Source: Streptosporangium subroseum (GTDB lineage Bacteria > Actinomycetota > Actinomycetes > Streptosporangiales > Streptosporangiaceae). Taken from it: DNA of 64,000 bases. This document shows positions 6,681 to 16,000 of the stretch, piece by piece. The notes under the pieces were generated by a model. It searched no databases. It was not told the DNA's origin and saw nothing but the letters and a program-made list of their open reading frames with translations. The translations under genes were made by a program, and so were the position numbers. Position 1 is the first letter of the stretch, and each line of letters starts with the position of its first letter. Location of the stretch: assembly GCF_900188345.1 (NCBI RefSeq), contig NZ_FZOD01000047.1:17275-81274 (forward strand), read 5' to 3'.

Positions 6681-9600
6681 TCAGGGTTCGGAGGACAGGC
6701 GGTCGGCGGCGTGCTCGATGGCGGTGCTCACCCGGTCGGCGAGCAGGCCGACCGCGCCCACGGCCCGGGCCATCGGGTCGTCCTCGGCGCCGCCGAGGGC
6801 CTGGGACCGCAGGTAGGCCGTCTTCACCTCGGCCCACCTCCTGACCTGCTCGGGTGTCATGGTCCCCCTGAGTTCGGCCAGCTTGAGCAGGTTCGCCTCG
6901 GCCCCCGAGGTGAGGGTCTGGGCCTCGCCCAGATAGTGGTCGTCGATCAGGATCTCCAGCTCGGCGTCGTTCATCACGGGCACGACGCGGGCGGCGAGTT
7001 TGTTCATGTTGCGGTAGGACCCCTGGAGCTGGAACGGAGGCTCGGTCCGCGAGGAGTCGGCCTGGGCGGCCGAGGCGATGTAGGCCCTGTTGTTGGCCAG
7101 GACCACCCGCTGGATCCGCAGCAGCTTGCGCAGGACGGTGAGGATCTGCTCCAGCTCGACCGAGGAGTACGGGTGGGACAGCTGGTCGGCCCGGACCCCG
7201 GAGTCACCCTGCGCCAGCCGTATGAGGAGCCGGATGTCGCCGCGGTCCCTGGCGGCGAGCGGGGCGAGGATCGGGTTGGACGTCAGCGCGTTGTCGACGT
7301 AGCTCAGCGCGAACAGCTCGTCCCTGCCCGACAGCACGTCGCCGAGGTTCCACACGTCGGCGCGGTTGGCCAGCATGTCGGGAATGCGGAACCGCTTGCC
7401 CGACTCGGTGTACGGGTTGCCCGCCATGCAGACCGCGAAGCGCTTGCCACGCAGGTCGTAGGTGCGGGCCCGGCCCTCCCAGACGCCTTCCATCCGCCGC
7501 TGGCCGTCGCAGAGGGAGATGAACTTCTGCAGCAGCTCGGGGGAGGTGTGCTGGATGTCGTCGAGATAGAGCAGCACGTTGTTGCCCATCTCCAGGGCGA
7601 AGGAGATCTTCTCGATCTCCTGACGCGCCGTCGCGTCGGGAGCCTCCGCCGGGTCCACCGACGTCACCAGGTGTCCCAGGGCCGGACCGTTGACCTTCAC
7701 GAAGATGAGGCCGAGGCGGCTGGCCACGTACTCCATGAGGGTGGTCTTGCCGTAGCCGGGCGGGGAGATGAGCAGCAGCATCCCCATCTGGTCGGTCCGC
7801 TTGGCGTCACCGGTCGCGCCGAGCTGCTTGGCCAGGTTGTCGCCGATGAGCGGCAGGTAGACCTGGTCGAGCAGCTCGTTGCGGACGAAGGAGGTCATGA
7901 CCTTCGGCTGGAACTCCTCCAGGCGCAGGCGCCCGCGCTCGGTGGCGACCAGCTCGTTGCGCCGCTTCTGGTAGGCGCGGTAGGCGGGGACGCGGAGGTC
8001 GCGGAAGTTCCGGGTCCGGGCGAGGAACTCGTCCAGGCGCAGGTCGAGTCTGCGCCCGGTGATCCGCGGATGCGCGCCGAGCAGGCCTTCGACCGTGGCG
8101 GTCAGGGCCGCCGACGAGTCGTGCCGCGACACCTCGCACAGCTGTACGGCGACCGCCTCCGGCAGCTCGGCCGAGGTCGAGGCCGAGGGCTCGAAGGAGC
8201 CGAGCCAGGCGCGGGCCAGCTGGTGGCGCCTGGGGAGGTCGTCCCCGAGTGCCCGCAGGTCGTTCTCGAACTCCGTGCGCGACGGCCCCAGCACCCGGTC
8301 GAAGCGTTCCAGCAGCGACCGCGCCCCGGCGCTCGTCACGAACCCGAACGGCCGGCCGGCCAGCTCCTCGAAGAGATACTCCCCGGCCAACGCGGAAACG
8401 CCCTCGCCGTGCTGTCCCGTCGCTCCGTGACCCGTCGTCCCGTGCCCGGTCGCGTCGCGCTCCGTTCCGTTCCGCCCAGCCGTGCCGGCCGTCGCCGGGG
8501 CGGGCGTGTGGTCCTCCAGGCCGTGTATGAAGGTCGCGACGGCGGAGCCCAGCGCCCCGCGGATCTCGTCCACCGCGTCCACCCGGCCGAACAGGGCGCG
8601 CGCCCGGGCCAGCGACACCGCCCGGGTGGTCCAGGTCAGGCGGGCGGCCTCGTCGGCGCCGAAGGCCCAGAAGAGCTGTGCGGCGGCTCTCGCCGCCGGG
8701 GGATAGCGGAGCAGGCCGGCGCCCGCGTGCAGGCGCAGCAGGGCGCTCAGGATCGCCGCGGCGTCATGGTCGTGGACGCCTCGCTCGTAGCCCTCGTCGT
8801 AGCGGCTCTCCGCCACCCGGCGGACGATCGACTGCAGCTCGCCCTCGGTCACCGCCGCCTCGTGCAGCGCGTCGAGGGAGACCGCGGACTCGCCCACGTT
8901 CAGGGTGCCGGCCTCGGCGGCGGCCAGGATCCAGGCGGCCAGATGCTCCCCCCGATACACCTCGGCCGACTCCGAGACCAGCAGCTGGTTCCAGAACGGC
9001 CTACTCGCCGCGAAGGTCTCGTCGCGCACCGGCGAGCGGTAGTCGGTCCCCGTGACGGCGAACGCCATCCCGTCCTGGTGGGGGACCAGAGTCAGGTCGG
9101 CCGCCTGGGTGTTGACCGCGAACAGGTGCCGTCCGAGCCGGATGGTCTCGCCGCCGTCGGAGTAGAGGTCCAGCCGGTCGCGCAGGGCGCGGCCCGCCTC
9201 CTGCCGGGCGGACTTGATGCGGCCTTCGAGCTCCTCCGCGCGGACCTGGTCGCCCAGCGCGCGCAGCTCTCCGGCCACGCCCCGCAGCTTGACCACCATC
9301 GGGTCGGACCCGAAGTAGGTGTTGATCTCATCCGGTGACTTCAGCCCGGCCACCCGGCGTCGCACGCCGGCCAGGAGCCGCGTGGCGGAGTCGGCCAGGC
9401 GGTCGGCTCGGCGGGCGCGCTCGTCCAGCAGCGACTGCCTGCGCGAGGAGAACGCCTCGTAGACGTCCTCCCGCTTGGAGGTCAGCTGCTCCAGGAAGTC
9501 GTCGAACTCGGTGAAGCGCGACTCCAGGTTCTCCAGCTGGAGCATCAGCCGGCCCAGCTGCTCGTCACAGCGCTCGGGGGTGTCGGCCATCGCCAGTGCC

Positions 9601-11768
9601 CCGGTGATGGCCTGCCCCAGCAGCGCGAACTCCGCGCCGAAGGCGGCCCGGCCCTCGCTCGCCAGCAGCTCCCCGCGACGCGCGTCCAGGGTGGCCCGGG
9701 CGCGGTTGACCCCGCCGAGCACCTCGCCGACCCGCTCCAGGATGGCCGTCCGCACGGTCGCGTCGGCGATGTCGAGCGTGCCGACCACCTCGATCACGAC
9801 CTCAAGCCCCTGCGCCTGGCCGCCCAGTCGCTCGCCGATCGGCCCGGCCTCCGCCACGGTCACGATGGCGCTCGCGTCGGAGACCAGCCGTTCGACCTCC
9901 GTCCGGTAACCGGCGAAGGCGTCCTCGCCCTGCAGGAAGCCGGCCGCGCGCCGCGCGGTGCTGCCGAGTTCGGCGTCGAGTTCGGCGCCCAGCTCCTCGA
10001 TCCGGGTGAGGTTCACGTAACGCAGCTCGCGCAGGGTCACCAGCCGCCCCTGGGCCCGCCGCAGATCGGCGAGCTGGGTGACCCACGCCTGAGCGGAGCG
10101 AGGCGCCTCGCCGCGTGCCCGCCGCAGGAGCGCGGTGATCTCGACGGCGGCGTTCTCCAGCGCGGTCGCGGCCTGCTCGGTGAGCGACTGGACGTTCTCG
10201 AACTCGTCCAGCACCTGCTCGGCGCCGGCCCGCACGTCGGTCAGCGGTCCCCGGAGCCCGTGCTCGCCCAGCCAGTGGTAGTGGTCGAAGATCCGGGCGC
10301 AGGCGGCGATCAGCGCTTCGAAGACGGGGATCGACGGCGCCATCTCGTCGACCATCCGGGCCACCGACAGGCAGTCGGAGATCCCGCGCACCAGCTCCGC
10401 GTTGCCGATCCGCTCCAGCGGACCGCTCCCCGCCGGCTGGGCGGCGGCGTAGACGTCCGACTGGTACGGCGTCTGCCAGACCTGCATCGGGTGGACGCGG
10501 GTGGGCTCGTCGGAGGTCGCCCTGAAGACGACCAGGGTGCCGTCGTCGAACAGCGAGTAACCGTGGCAGGAGAAAGGCGTCGCCACCTGCTTACGGATCA
10601 CGTTGTACGGCAGCAGCAGCGACCGGCCCTCGCTCCGGGCGTGGAAGACGTAGAGCACGTCCTCGCCGTTGGCCGAGCGGATGACCCGCTCGAACTCCAG
10701 GTCGGAGACGTCGGTGTCGAAGGTCTTGCCGATCCCGGTGGACAGGTGGTAGCCGCCGGGGAAGATGATCCCCTGGTCCTCGGGAAGACGCTGGCAGGCC
10801 TGGCCGATGCCGTCGAGGCGGACCACGCCCTTGGTCTGGGTGTTGAAGACCAGGTGCCGCCATTCGGCCTCCTTGTACGGCCGGATGCGCAGCAGGATCA
10901 GCGGGCCGATCCTGGCGTGGTACACCTCGGCGTCCGCGAGGCTCTGCAGCGGCTCGGCGACGGGTTCGCGGTAGACGCCCTCGCCGCTCTCCGTGTTGTT
11001 CTCGACCTTGATGGTGAGGTCGCCGCCGATGGTCTCGACGAACACCTCGCCCTGGATCGAGATGTGCGGGTGGCGGCCGGGCACGTGGTCGTCGCGGGTG
11101 GCCGCGACCCACTCGAAGTCGTGGGACGGCGGGAACGTGTGGTCGCGCTCGCCGCGGTCGTCGATGTAGGTGAGCGTGCCGTCCACCCCGACCTGCCAGC
11201 GCAGCACCCGCGTGTCCTGGGGGCCGGTCTGGAAGACGGCCAGCATCTTGCCCTCGATGCGGCGGAGCTGGACCAGCCGGGTCTCCCGGTAGTAGCGGTA
11301 GAGCTCGGCGAAGTCCCGCTCGAACTGCGGATCGCGGAACATCGGCGCGGGATCGAACCGGAACGCGTCCCCGTTCCCTTCCCCGCCCCGGCCTTCGCTC
11401 CCACTCCCATCCCCGTCCCGGCCACCGTTCCCCGCACTCCGTACGAACGTGTGCATGGAGAAGACGTCCTCGACGGCCGTCTCCGGTTTCAGCCCGATGA
11501 ACACGTTGTAGCCGAACAGCATGAGCCCGCCGATCGACACGATGTCGCGGGGCACGCAGTTGTTCTCGGTGCGGATCCGTTCGGTGCCGATGAGGCGGAG
11601 CTCGGCCCCGCCGAACACCTCCAGGCGCTCGGCGTTGAGCGCCTCCGCCTGCCGGGCCAGCTCGGCGGCCTGCTCGGTGAGCCGGGCGCGGAGCACCTCG
11701 TAGGTGCCCGCGTCCAGCTCCGCGTGTCCGCTCGGCGCCTTGGCGGCCGCCTCTGTCGTCTCTGTCAT
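6681..11768 (-). CDS. Giant AAA-type 'DNA repair ATPase' (DUF3686-like), 1,695 residues
   Basis: A very large ATPase. The N-terminal third contains a beta-rich region beginning after ENNCVPRDIVSIGGLMLFGYN, typical of proteins annotated DNA repair ATPase/DUF3686. The middle is helical and coiled-coil-like (residues ~500-900). The C-terminal part is an AAA module with Walker A ISPPGYGKTTLMEY near residue 1337 and Walker B NVLLYLDDIQ near 1396, followed by FAVCMAGNPYTE, a sensor-1-like segment. A Ser/Thr/Gly-rich linker with repeated GTTGHGAT-like units lies near residue 1110. It starts 11 bp after the flotillin gene stop, in a co-directional operon with a flotillin and a membrane OB-fold protein. 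This suggests a membrane-tethered machine. The repair label is a family name, not shown here. Confidence 0.8.
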   Translation of the reverse strand: MTETTEAAAKAPSGHAELDAGTYEVLRARLTEQAAELARQAEALNAERLEVFGGAELRLIGTERIRTENNCVPRDIVSIGGLMLFGYNVFIGLKPETAVEDVFSMHTFVRSAGNGGRDGDGSGSEGRGGEGNGDAFRFDPAPMFRDPQFERDFAELYRYYRETRLVQLRRIEGKMLAVFQTGPQDTRVLRWQVGVDGTLTYIDDRGERDHTFPPSHDFEWVAATRDDHVPGRHPHISIQGEVFVETIGGDLTIKVENNTESGEGVYREPVAEPLQSLADAEVYHARIGPLILLRIRPYKEAEWRHLVFNTQTKGVVRLDGIGQACQRLPEDQGIIFPGGYHLSTGIGKTFDTDVSDLEFERVIRSANGEDVLYVFHARSEGRSLLLPYNVIRKQVATPFSCHGYSLFDDGTLVVFRATSDEPTRVHPMQVWQTPYQSDVYAAAQPAGSGPLERIGNAELVRGISDCLSVARMVDEMAPSIPVFEALIAACARIFDHYHWLGEHGLRGPLTDVRAGAEQVLDEFENVQSLTEQAATALENAAVEITALLRRARGEAPRSAQAWVTQLADLRRAQGRLVTLRELRYVNLTRIEELGAELDAELGSTARRAAGFLQGEDAFAGYRTEVERLVSDASAIVTVAEAGPIGERLGGQAQGLEVVIEVVGTLDIADATVRTAILERVGEVLGGVNRARATLDARRGELLASEGRAAFGAEFALLGQAITGALAMADTPERCDEQLGRLMLQLENLESRFTEFDDFLEQLTSKREDVYEAFSSRRQSLLDERARRADRLADSATRLLAGVRRRVAGLKSPDEINTYFGSDPMVVKLRGVAGELRALGDQVRAEELEGRIKSARQEAGRALRDRLDLYSDGGETIRLGRHLFAVNTQAADLTLVPHQDGMAFAVTGTDYRSPVRDETFAASRPFWNQLLVSESAEVYRGEHLAAWILAAAEAGTLNVGESAVSLDALHEAAVTEGELQSIVRRVAESRYDEGYERGVHDHDAAAILSALLRLHAGAGLLRYPPAARAAAQLFWAFGADEAARLTWTTRAVSLARARALFGRVDAVDEIRGALGSAVATFIHGLEDHTPAPATAGTAGRNGTERDATGHGTTGHGATGQHGEGVSALAGEYLFEELAGRPFGFVTSAGARSLLERFDRVLGPSRTEFENDLRALGDDLPRRHQLARAWLGSFEPSASTSAELPEAVAVQLCEVSRHDSSAALTATVEGLLGAHPRITGRRLDLRLDEFLARTRNFRDLRVPAYRAYQKRRNELVATERGRLRLEEFQPKVMTSFVRNELLDQVYLPLIGDNLAKQLGATGDAKRTDQMGMLLLISPPGYGKTTLMEYVASRLGLIFVKVNGPALGHLVTSVDPAEAPDATARQEIEKISFALEMGNNVLLYLDDIQHTSPELLQKFISLCDGQRRMEGVWEGRARTYDLRGKRFAVCMAGNPYTESGKRFRIPDMLANRADVWNLGDVLSGRDELFALSYVDNALTSNPILAPLAARDRGDIRLLIRLAQGDSGVRADQLSHPYSSVELEQILTVLRKLLRIQRVVLANNRAYIASAAQADSSRTEPPFQLQGSYRNMNKLAARVVPVMNDAELEILIDDHYLGEAQTLTSGAEANLLKLAELRGTMTPEQVRRWAEVKTAYLRSQALGGAEDDPMARAVGAVGLLADRVSTAIEHAADRLSSEP

Positions 11769-11779
11769 GGACGGCGCCG

Positions 11780-13903
11780 CTATTTGTCGGAGTTGAGGGA
11801 GTTACCGGAGTGCAGGGCCGCGACCGGCGCCTCGGCGACGCCGAGCTTCTGCGCGTCGCTCAGCAGGTCACGCAGCCTGTCCGCGTCGGGGCCGCCCTCC
11901 TTGATCAGCTTCACCAGCAGCGCGGAGAGCGAGAGGTTCCGCACGTCGGCGGTGTCCAGCGAGCCGAGCATCTTGGTCAGGTCGGCGGGCAGGCTCGCCG
12001 AGCCGTCCAGGTACGGCCCGGCCAGCGTCTGAGCGGTCTCGGAGTGCTGCATGAAGCCGTCCACGCTCTTGCCCATGGTGATCGAGCCGATCAGCCGGTC
12101 GAAGAACACGCTGTCGCCGCCGACGATGTCGATGTTGGCCTTCGACAGGCCGGCCGACAGTACGGCGGCCTGCGCCTCGGCGACCTTGAGCTGGACGTTG
12201 ACCCCGGCGAGGCGGATCTCCTTGTCCGCGTCCAGCCGCAGACGGAACTCCTCGTGGGTGCGGCTCGCGTCGTTGAACGCGGCCATCGCCGCCGCCTTCT
12301 CGGTGAGACCCTCGGCCTCGGCCTTGAGCTTCTCGCCGACCCCGGACGCGGCGGCCAGGGCCATGGCCTGCTCGCCCTCCGCCTCGGCCTTCAGCTTCTC
12401 GCGGATCGACGTGGCGTTCGCGAGGGCCTTGGCCTGGTCGCCCTCGGCGGTCGCCAGGGACTTCTCCCGCTCGACCATTGCCTCGGCGCGGCCGACCTTC
12501 TCGATCGCCGCGGCGTCCCGCTCACGCACCTGCACCTCGGCCAGGCCGACCGCGGCGGCCTCCGCCTGGATGCCCTCGGCGAGGCGGATCTTCGCGCGGG
12601 TGTCGAGCTCGGCGGCCTGCTGGCGGGACTCGGCGAGCACCAGGATCTCGCGTGCCCTGTGCTTGGACGCGGCCTCGGACGCCTCCGCCGCCTTGATGTC
12701 CTTGACCAGGCTCTCCTGAGCCTCGGCCTCGGCCTGGATGATCACGGCCTGACGGGTCCGCTCGGCCTCCTCGACCACCCGCAGGCGCTTGATGCTCTCC
12801 TCCTGCTCGGCGACGGTCTTCTCCACCACGATCCGCTCCCGGATCACCTCGGCGATGGAGCGCTTCTCGCCTTCGAGCTCCTTGTCCTTGGAGATGCGGG
12901 ACAGCTCGGTCTCGCGCTCGCGGGAGATGACCTCCATCATGCGGTCCTTCTCGATCCGCTCGGTCTCGATGGCGATGACGCGCTCGCGGTTCTTCGCCGC
13001 CACGGCGATCTCGCGGGCCTGGTTCTCCTTCTGGACACCCAGCTGCTCGTCGGTGCGCAGGCCGGCCGAATGGGCCTTGAACCGCTCCTCGGCCTGGACC
13101 TTGGCGGTCTCCGCCTGCTCGCGGGCGCGCATGGTCTCGACCTCGCGCTTCTGCTTGGTCTCCGCGTCGTGCTGGCGGCGCTCCAGCTCGAGGATGGCCT
13201 CCCGCGCGTCCACGTTCTGGCGGGTGATCTCCTTCTCCTCGTGCCGCTGGTACTCGTTGGTCCGCACGTGCTCGATCGCGGTCAGTTCAGTGATCTTACG
13301 GATGCCCTGCGCGTCGAGGATGTTGGCCGGGTCGAGCTTGGAGAGGGGAGTCTGCTCCAGGAAGTCGATGGCCGCGTCCTCGAGGCTGTAGCCGTTGAGG
13401 TCGGTGCCGATGACCTGGATGATCTGGTCGCGGAACTGGTCGCGCTGGGTGTAGAGGTCCACGAAGTCGAGCTGCTTGCCGACCGTCTTGAGCGCCTCGG
13501 AGAACTTGGCGCTGAACAGCTCCTGCAGCGTCTCCTGGTCGCTGGCCCTGGCGGTGCCGATGGCCTGGGCGACCTTCACCACGTCCTCGGCGGTCTTGTT
13601 GACGCGGACGAAGAAGGTGATCCGGATGTCGGCCCGGATGTTGTCCCGGCAGATCAGGCCCTCGTGGCCGGTCCGTTCGATCTCGATGGTCTTCACCGAG
13701 ATGTCCATGATCTCGGACTTGTGGAACACGGGCAGGACGACCGCGCCGGTGAAGGTGACGTCCACCTTGTTGATCTTGGAGACGATCAGCGCCTTGCCCT
13801 GTTCGACCTTGTAGAACAGGCGGCTGACCATGAAGAGCAGGCCGATGGCGACGAGAAGGATGACGGCTAAGAGGATGCCGAATCCGGTGGAGATGACGTC
13901 CAT
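11780..13903 (-). CDS. Flotillin/SPFH-domain membrane scaffold (YqiK-like)
   Basis: A 707-residue membrane-anchored scaffold. One N-terminal TM (ILLAVILLVAIGLLFMV, ~residues 9-25) is followed by an SPFH/Band-7 domain (~35-215). A very long charged coiled coil (~215-560), rich in E, A, R and K, contains tandem ~23-residue repeats built on EKLKAEAEG. The C-terminus includes a flotillin-like GGDSVFFDRL. Flotillins oligomerise in membrane microdomains and recruit partners. It lies 12 bp after the OB-fold membrane gene and 11 bp before the giant ATPase, so the three are almost surely co-translated. Confidence 0.9.
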   Translation of the reverse strand: MDVISTGFGILLAVILLVAIGLLFMVSRLFYKVEQGKALIVSKINKVDVTFTGAVVLPVFHKSEIMDISVKTIEIERTGHEGLICRDNIRADIRITFFVRVNKTAEDVVKVAQAIGTARASDQETLQELFSAKFSEALKTVGKQLDFVDLYTQRDQFRDQIIQVIGTDLNGYSLEDAAIDFLEQTPLSKLDPANILDAQGIRKITELTAIEHVRTNEYQRHEEKEITRQNVDAREAILELERRQHDAETKQKREVETMRAREQAETAKVQAEERFKAHSAGLRTDEQLGVQKENQAREIAVAAKNRERVIAIETERIEKDRMMEVISRERETELSRISKDKELEGEKRSIAEVIRERIVVEKTVAEQEESIKRLRVVEEAERTRQAVIIQAEAEAQESLVKDIKAAEASEAASKHRAREILVLAESRQQAAELDTRAKIRLAEGIQAEAAAVGLAEVQVRERDAAAIEKVGRAEAMVEREKSLATAEGDQAKALANATSIREKLKAEAEGEQAMALAAASGVGEKLKAEAEGLTEKAAAMAAFNDASRTHEEFRLRLDADKEIRLAGVNVQLKVAEAQAAVLSAGLSKANIDIVGGDSVFFDRLIGSITMGKSVDGFMQHSETAQTLAGPYLDGSASLPADLTKMLGSLDTADVRNLSLSALLVKLIKEGGPDADRLRDLLSDAQKLGVAEAPVAALHSGNSLNSDK

Positions 13904-13915
13904 GTGGTCCCTCGG

Positions 13916-14518
13916 TTAAATAGGACGGTCGGGGTCGAGTTCCGCGGCGTACGGCATCACCCAGAAAAACTCGCCGGGGGAGTCATAGGCGAAGATCAGG
14001 GCGGTGCTGCCGGCGGCGAAGACGTCGTCACCGGTCTGGCGGACTTGCACGAGGGCGGATGAACCGTCGGGGGAGGTGACCTCGGCCTGGCCGAAGTTCT
14101 CGCCGACACGACCCGTGCGGATGACGCAGGTACGGCCCACGAAGTCGGCCCGGGAGGGGACGCGCTCCTTCGGGATGACACGCCTCAGGAACAGCACGAT
14201 CAGCCGGGTGAACACCCAGGCGCAGACCAGTGCCGCGATCAGTACGGCGATCAGGGCGGGGAGACCGCTGAACAGAACGCCGCCCACCAGGCTGGCGAAC
14301 CACGCGGTGACGACCAGCAGCGAGACGACCACGGCGACCGGTATTCCGCCGAGCCCCAGACCCGCCGCCCATCCGGTGAAGCCCGTCGCCCCGGTTCCGT
14401 CACTGTCGAACTCGATCCCACCGAATACGGCGATCAACCAGTAACCGAGAACAACCAGAAGCAGAAAGGTGAAAAGGACGGTCGGAAAAGCCAGTACGGC
14501 CTCGATGAACTGGGTCAT
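13916..14518 (-). CDS. Membrane protein with C-terminal OB-fold (YqiJ-like)
   Basis: About 200 residues. The N-terminal half holds three or four hydrophobic helices (VLFTFLLLVVLGYWLIAVF; VAVVVSLLVVTAWFASLVGG; ALIAVLIAALVCAWVFTRLI). The C-terminal ~70 residues (FVGRTCVIRTGRVGENFGQAEV..) form a small beta domain like the NfeD/YqiJ OB-fold that accompanies flotillins. ATG 14518 is preferred because homology begins at TQFIEAVLAFP; a TTG at 14554 with GGGGGAG close upstream is a serious alternative. It is the first gene of the flotillin-ATPase operon. OB-fold partners are thought to gate or assemble SPFH oligomers. Confidence 0.8.
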   Translation of the reverse strand: MTQFIEAVLAFPTVLFTFLLLVVLGYWLIAVFGGIEFDSDGTGATGFTGWAAGLGLGGIPVAVVVSLLVVTAWFASLVGGVLFSGLPALIAVLIAALVCAWVFTRLIVLFLRRVIPKERVPSRADFVGRTCVIRTGRVGENFGQAEVTSPDGSSALVQVRQTGDDVFAAGSTALIFAYDSPGEFFWVMPYAAELDPDRPI

Positions 14519-14606
14519 CGGTGTGTGAGATCCCCCTGCCGACGTGCCTGACAATGCGCTCCCCCGAGCACATGTGCATGACTATATACACATAAAGATC
14601 GGGTAA

Positions 14607-14621
14607 AGGGAATAGTTCCCT
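14607..14621. promoter_or_regulatory. Palindrome upstream of the flotillin operon
   Basis: AGGGAA-TAG-TTCCCT, perfect 6-bp arms, in an AT-rich stretch (14580-14632) with TATATA and TTTATG boxes read on the minus strand. It is a likely promoter/operator region for the three-gene operon. The binding factor is unknown. Confidence 0.4.
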
Positions 14622-14673
14622 AAATTGGAGCTATGTCCGTCTGGGGCTCGCCGAGCGCCCCGGAGGCACAGAA

Positions 14674-14713
14674 AAGCCGAGGAGTCGGAGCCGGTGCTCC
14701 AGACCCTCGGCTT
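14674..14713 (-). terminator. Rho-independent terminator of the small membrane-peptide gene
   Basis: AAGCCGAGG (14674-14682) pairs with CCTCGGCTT (14705-14713), and a nested GGAGC/GCTCC stem lies inside. Read on the minus strand it is followed by TTTTC. It is placed 12 bp after the stop of the 30-residue peptide. Confidence 0.75.
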
Positions 14714-14725
14714 CGGGGGAGAGTG

Positions 14726-14818
14726 TCAGGCGGGCCGGGTGACCATGTAGGCGAGACCGATGAGGATCACGACGGGAATGAGCCATACGATCGCCTCGAT
14801 GGCGAATTCCTTGTACAT
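14726..14818 (-). CDS. 30-residue single-TM membrane peptide
   Basis: ATG 14818 to TGA 14726, with AAGGA 8 nt upstream. The peptide begins MYKEFAIEAIVWLIPVVILI and ends YMVTRPA: a short charged head, one ~18-residue hydrophobic helix and a basic tail. A proper ribosome site, high-GC codon use and a dedicated terminator immediately downstream argue that it is real. I recognise no family. It could be a small regulatory subunit or toxin-like peptide. It is flanked by the flotillin operon promoter and a PP2C gene. Confidence 0.6.
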   Translation of the reverse strand: MYKEFAIEAIVWLIPVVILIGLAYMVTRPA

Positions 14819-15011
14819 GAGGACCATCCTTCGGAGTGGCAATCGGAGAGGCGCGCAGAACCGACGATAGCGGCTGCTTCCCGCCGCGACCAGAACCGGC
14901 CGATCACAGCTTTCAGAAGGAATGGAGGCGTGCCCCGCCGGGGCGCGGGAAGGGCACTCGCGGATCGCGTGAAAACGGCCCGGCCTTTATTGAAGACGAG
15001 CCGCCCGCGAC

Positions 15012-15773
15012 CTATGAGGGGTTGGCCGAACCGACCACCGTGGGAGTGCCCATGGCGGGGCCTTCGACCACGTCGGCGACCACGCAGGTGATGTTGTCCG
15101 GCCCTCCGGCGTCGCAGGCGAGCTGGATGAGCTGCCGGATGACCTCGTCGAGGTCGTCGAACTCCGCGAGCACGTGGCGGAGCTGGACGGCCTCCACCAC
15201 CCCGGACAGGCCGTCGGAGCAGAGCAGGTAGCGGTCGCCGACCTCCGCGTCCCGCAGGGAGAGGTCGAGCTCAAGGTTGTCGCCGCCGTCCAGCACCTGG
15301 AGCAGGATCGAACGGTGCGGATGCCGGGCGGCCTCCTCCGGGGTGATCCGCCCGTCGTCCATCAGGGTCTGGACCAGGGTGTGGTCGTAGGTGATCTGGT
15401 AGAGATCCCCGTTGCGGAGGAGGTAGGCGCGGGAGTCGCCGATGTGGGCGAGGGCGACCCGCGAGCCGTTCCAGAGCATCAGGGTCAGGGTGGTGCCCAT
15501 GCCGGTGAGGGTCGGGTCCTCCTTGACCAGGTCGCGCAGGCGCTGGTTGGCCTTGCGGACCCCCGCCTCGGCGGCGGCGGCCAGGTCGCCCGGGCACTCC
15601 TGGTCCAGGGGCGCGATCGTGGCGATCGCCGCCGAGCTGGCGACCTCCCCGCCCACGTGGCCGCCCATCCCGTCGGCGACGGCGAGAAGCCGGGCGCCGG
15701 CGTAGGCCGCGTCCTCGTTGCCTTGCCGGACCCGGCCGACATCGGAACCTGCCGCATAGCGGAGCGTGATCAT
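15012..15773 (-). CDS. PP2C-type protein serine/threonine phosphatase
   Basis: A 253-residue soluble Mn/Mg-dependent phosphatase of the PstP/PppA group. The metal-binding motifs occur in order: GNEDAAYA, VADGMGGHVGGE, GDSRAYLLRN, LLCSDGLSG and GGPDNITCVV. The start is placed at ATG 15773 because ITLRYAAGSDVGRVRQGNED is the usual N-terminus; 70 further upstream codons in frame look non-coding, and the Shine-Dalgarno is weak. In actinomycetes such enzymes reverse PknA/PknB-type kinases, but no kinase gene is adjacent here. It is transcribed divergently from prfC. Confidence 0.9.
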   Translation of the reverse strand: MITLRYAAGSDVGRVRQGNEDAAYAGARLLAVADGMGGHVGGEVASSAAIATIAPLDQECPGDLAAAAEAGVRKANQRLRDLVKEDPTLTGMGTTLTLMLWNGSRVALAHIGDSRAYLLRNGDLYQITYDHTLVQTLMDDGRITPEEAARHPHRSILLQVLDGGDNLELDLSLRDAEVGDRYLLCSDGLSGVVEAVQLRHVLAEFDDLDEVIRQLIQLACDAGGPDNITCVVADVVEGPAMGTPTVVGSANPS

Positions 15774-16000
15774 CTGCACACCACTGGAACGTCGAGTTGC
15801 ACGAGCTAGCTGCTTTCGGACAGTTGGGAGGGGCATGGGGCGAACCGAGATGTTCCACGATCCACTGAACACCATGGTGGCGCAAGCGGCCTGGGGAAGT
15901 GTTGCCACATCTGTTGACAGCTGTGGTGGCGCGTAAGCTGTTCGATGCCCCGGGCAGTACCGGGAATTCCCCACCTTACGCATGGCTAGGAGACAAGGAA

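Noticed and set aside
6711..9338. 875-codon plus-strand frame opposite the giant ATPase
   Set aside because: It is antisense to a gene with clear AAA motifs. Its Val/Gln/Arg-rich, His-poor pattern is typical of a high-GC shadow frame.
11810..13870. 686-codon plus-strand frame opposite the flotillin
   Set aside because: Leu/Gly/Asp-rich shadow of the coiled-coil codons, with no domain.
14580..14632. ECF-type GGAAC -35 element before the flotillin operon
   Set aside because: GGGAACT is present on the minus strand, but no matching -10 at the usual spacing was clear, so it is only listed as a palindrome.
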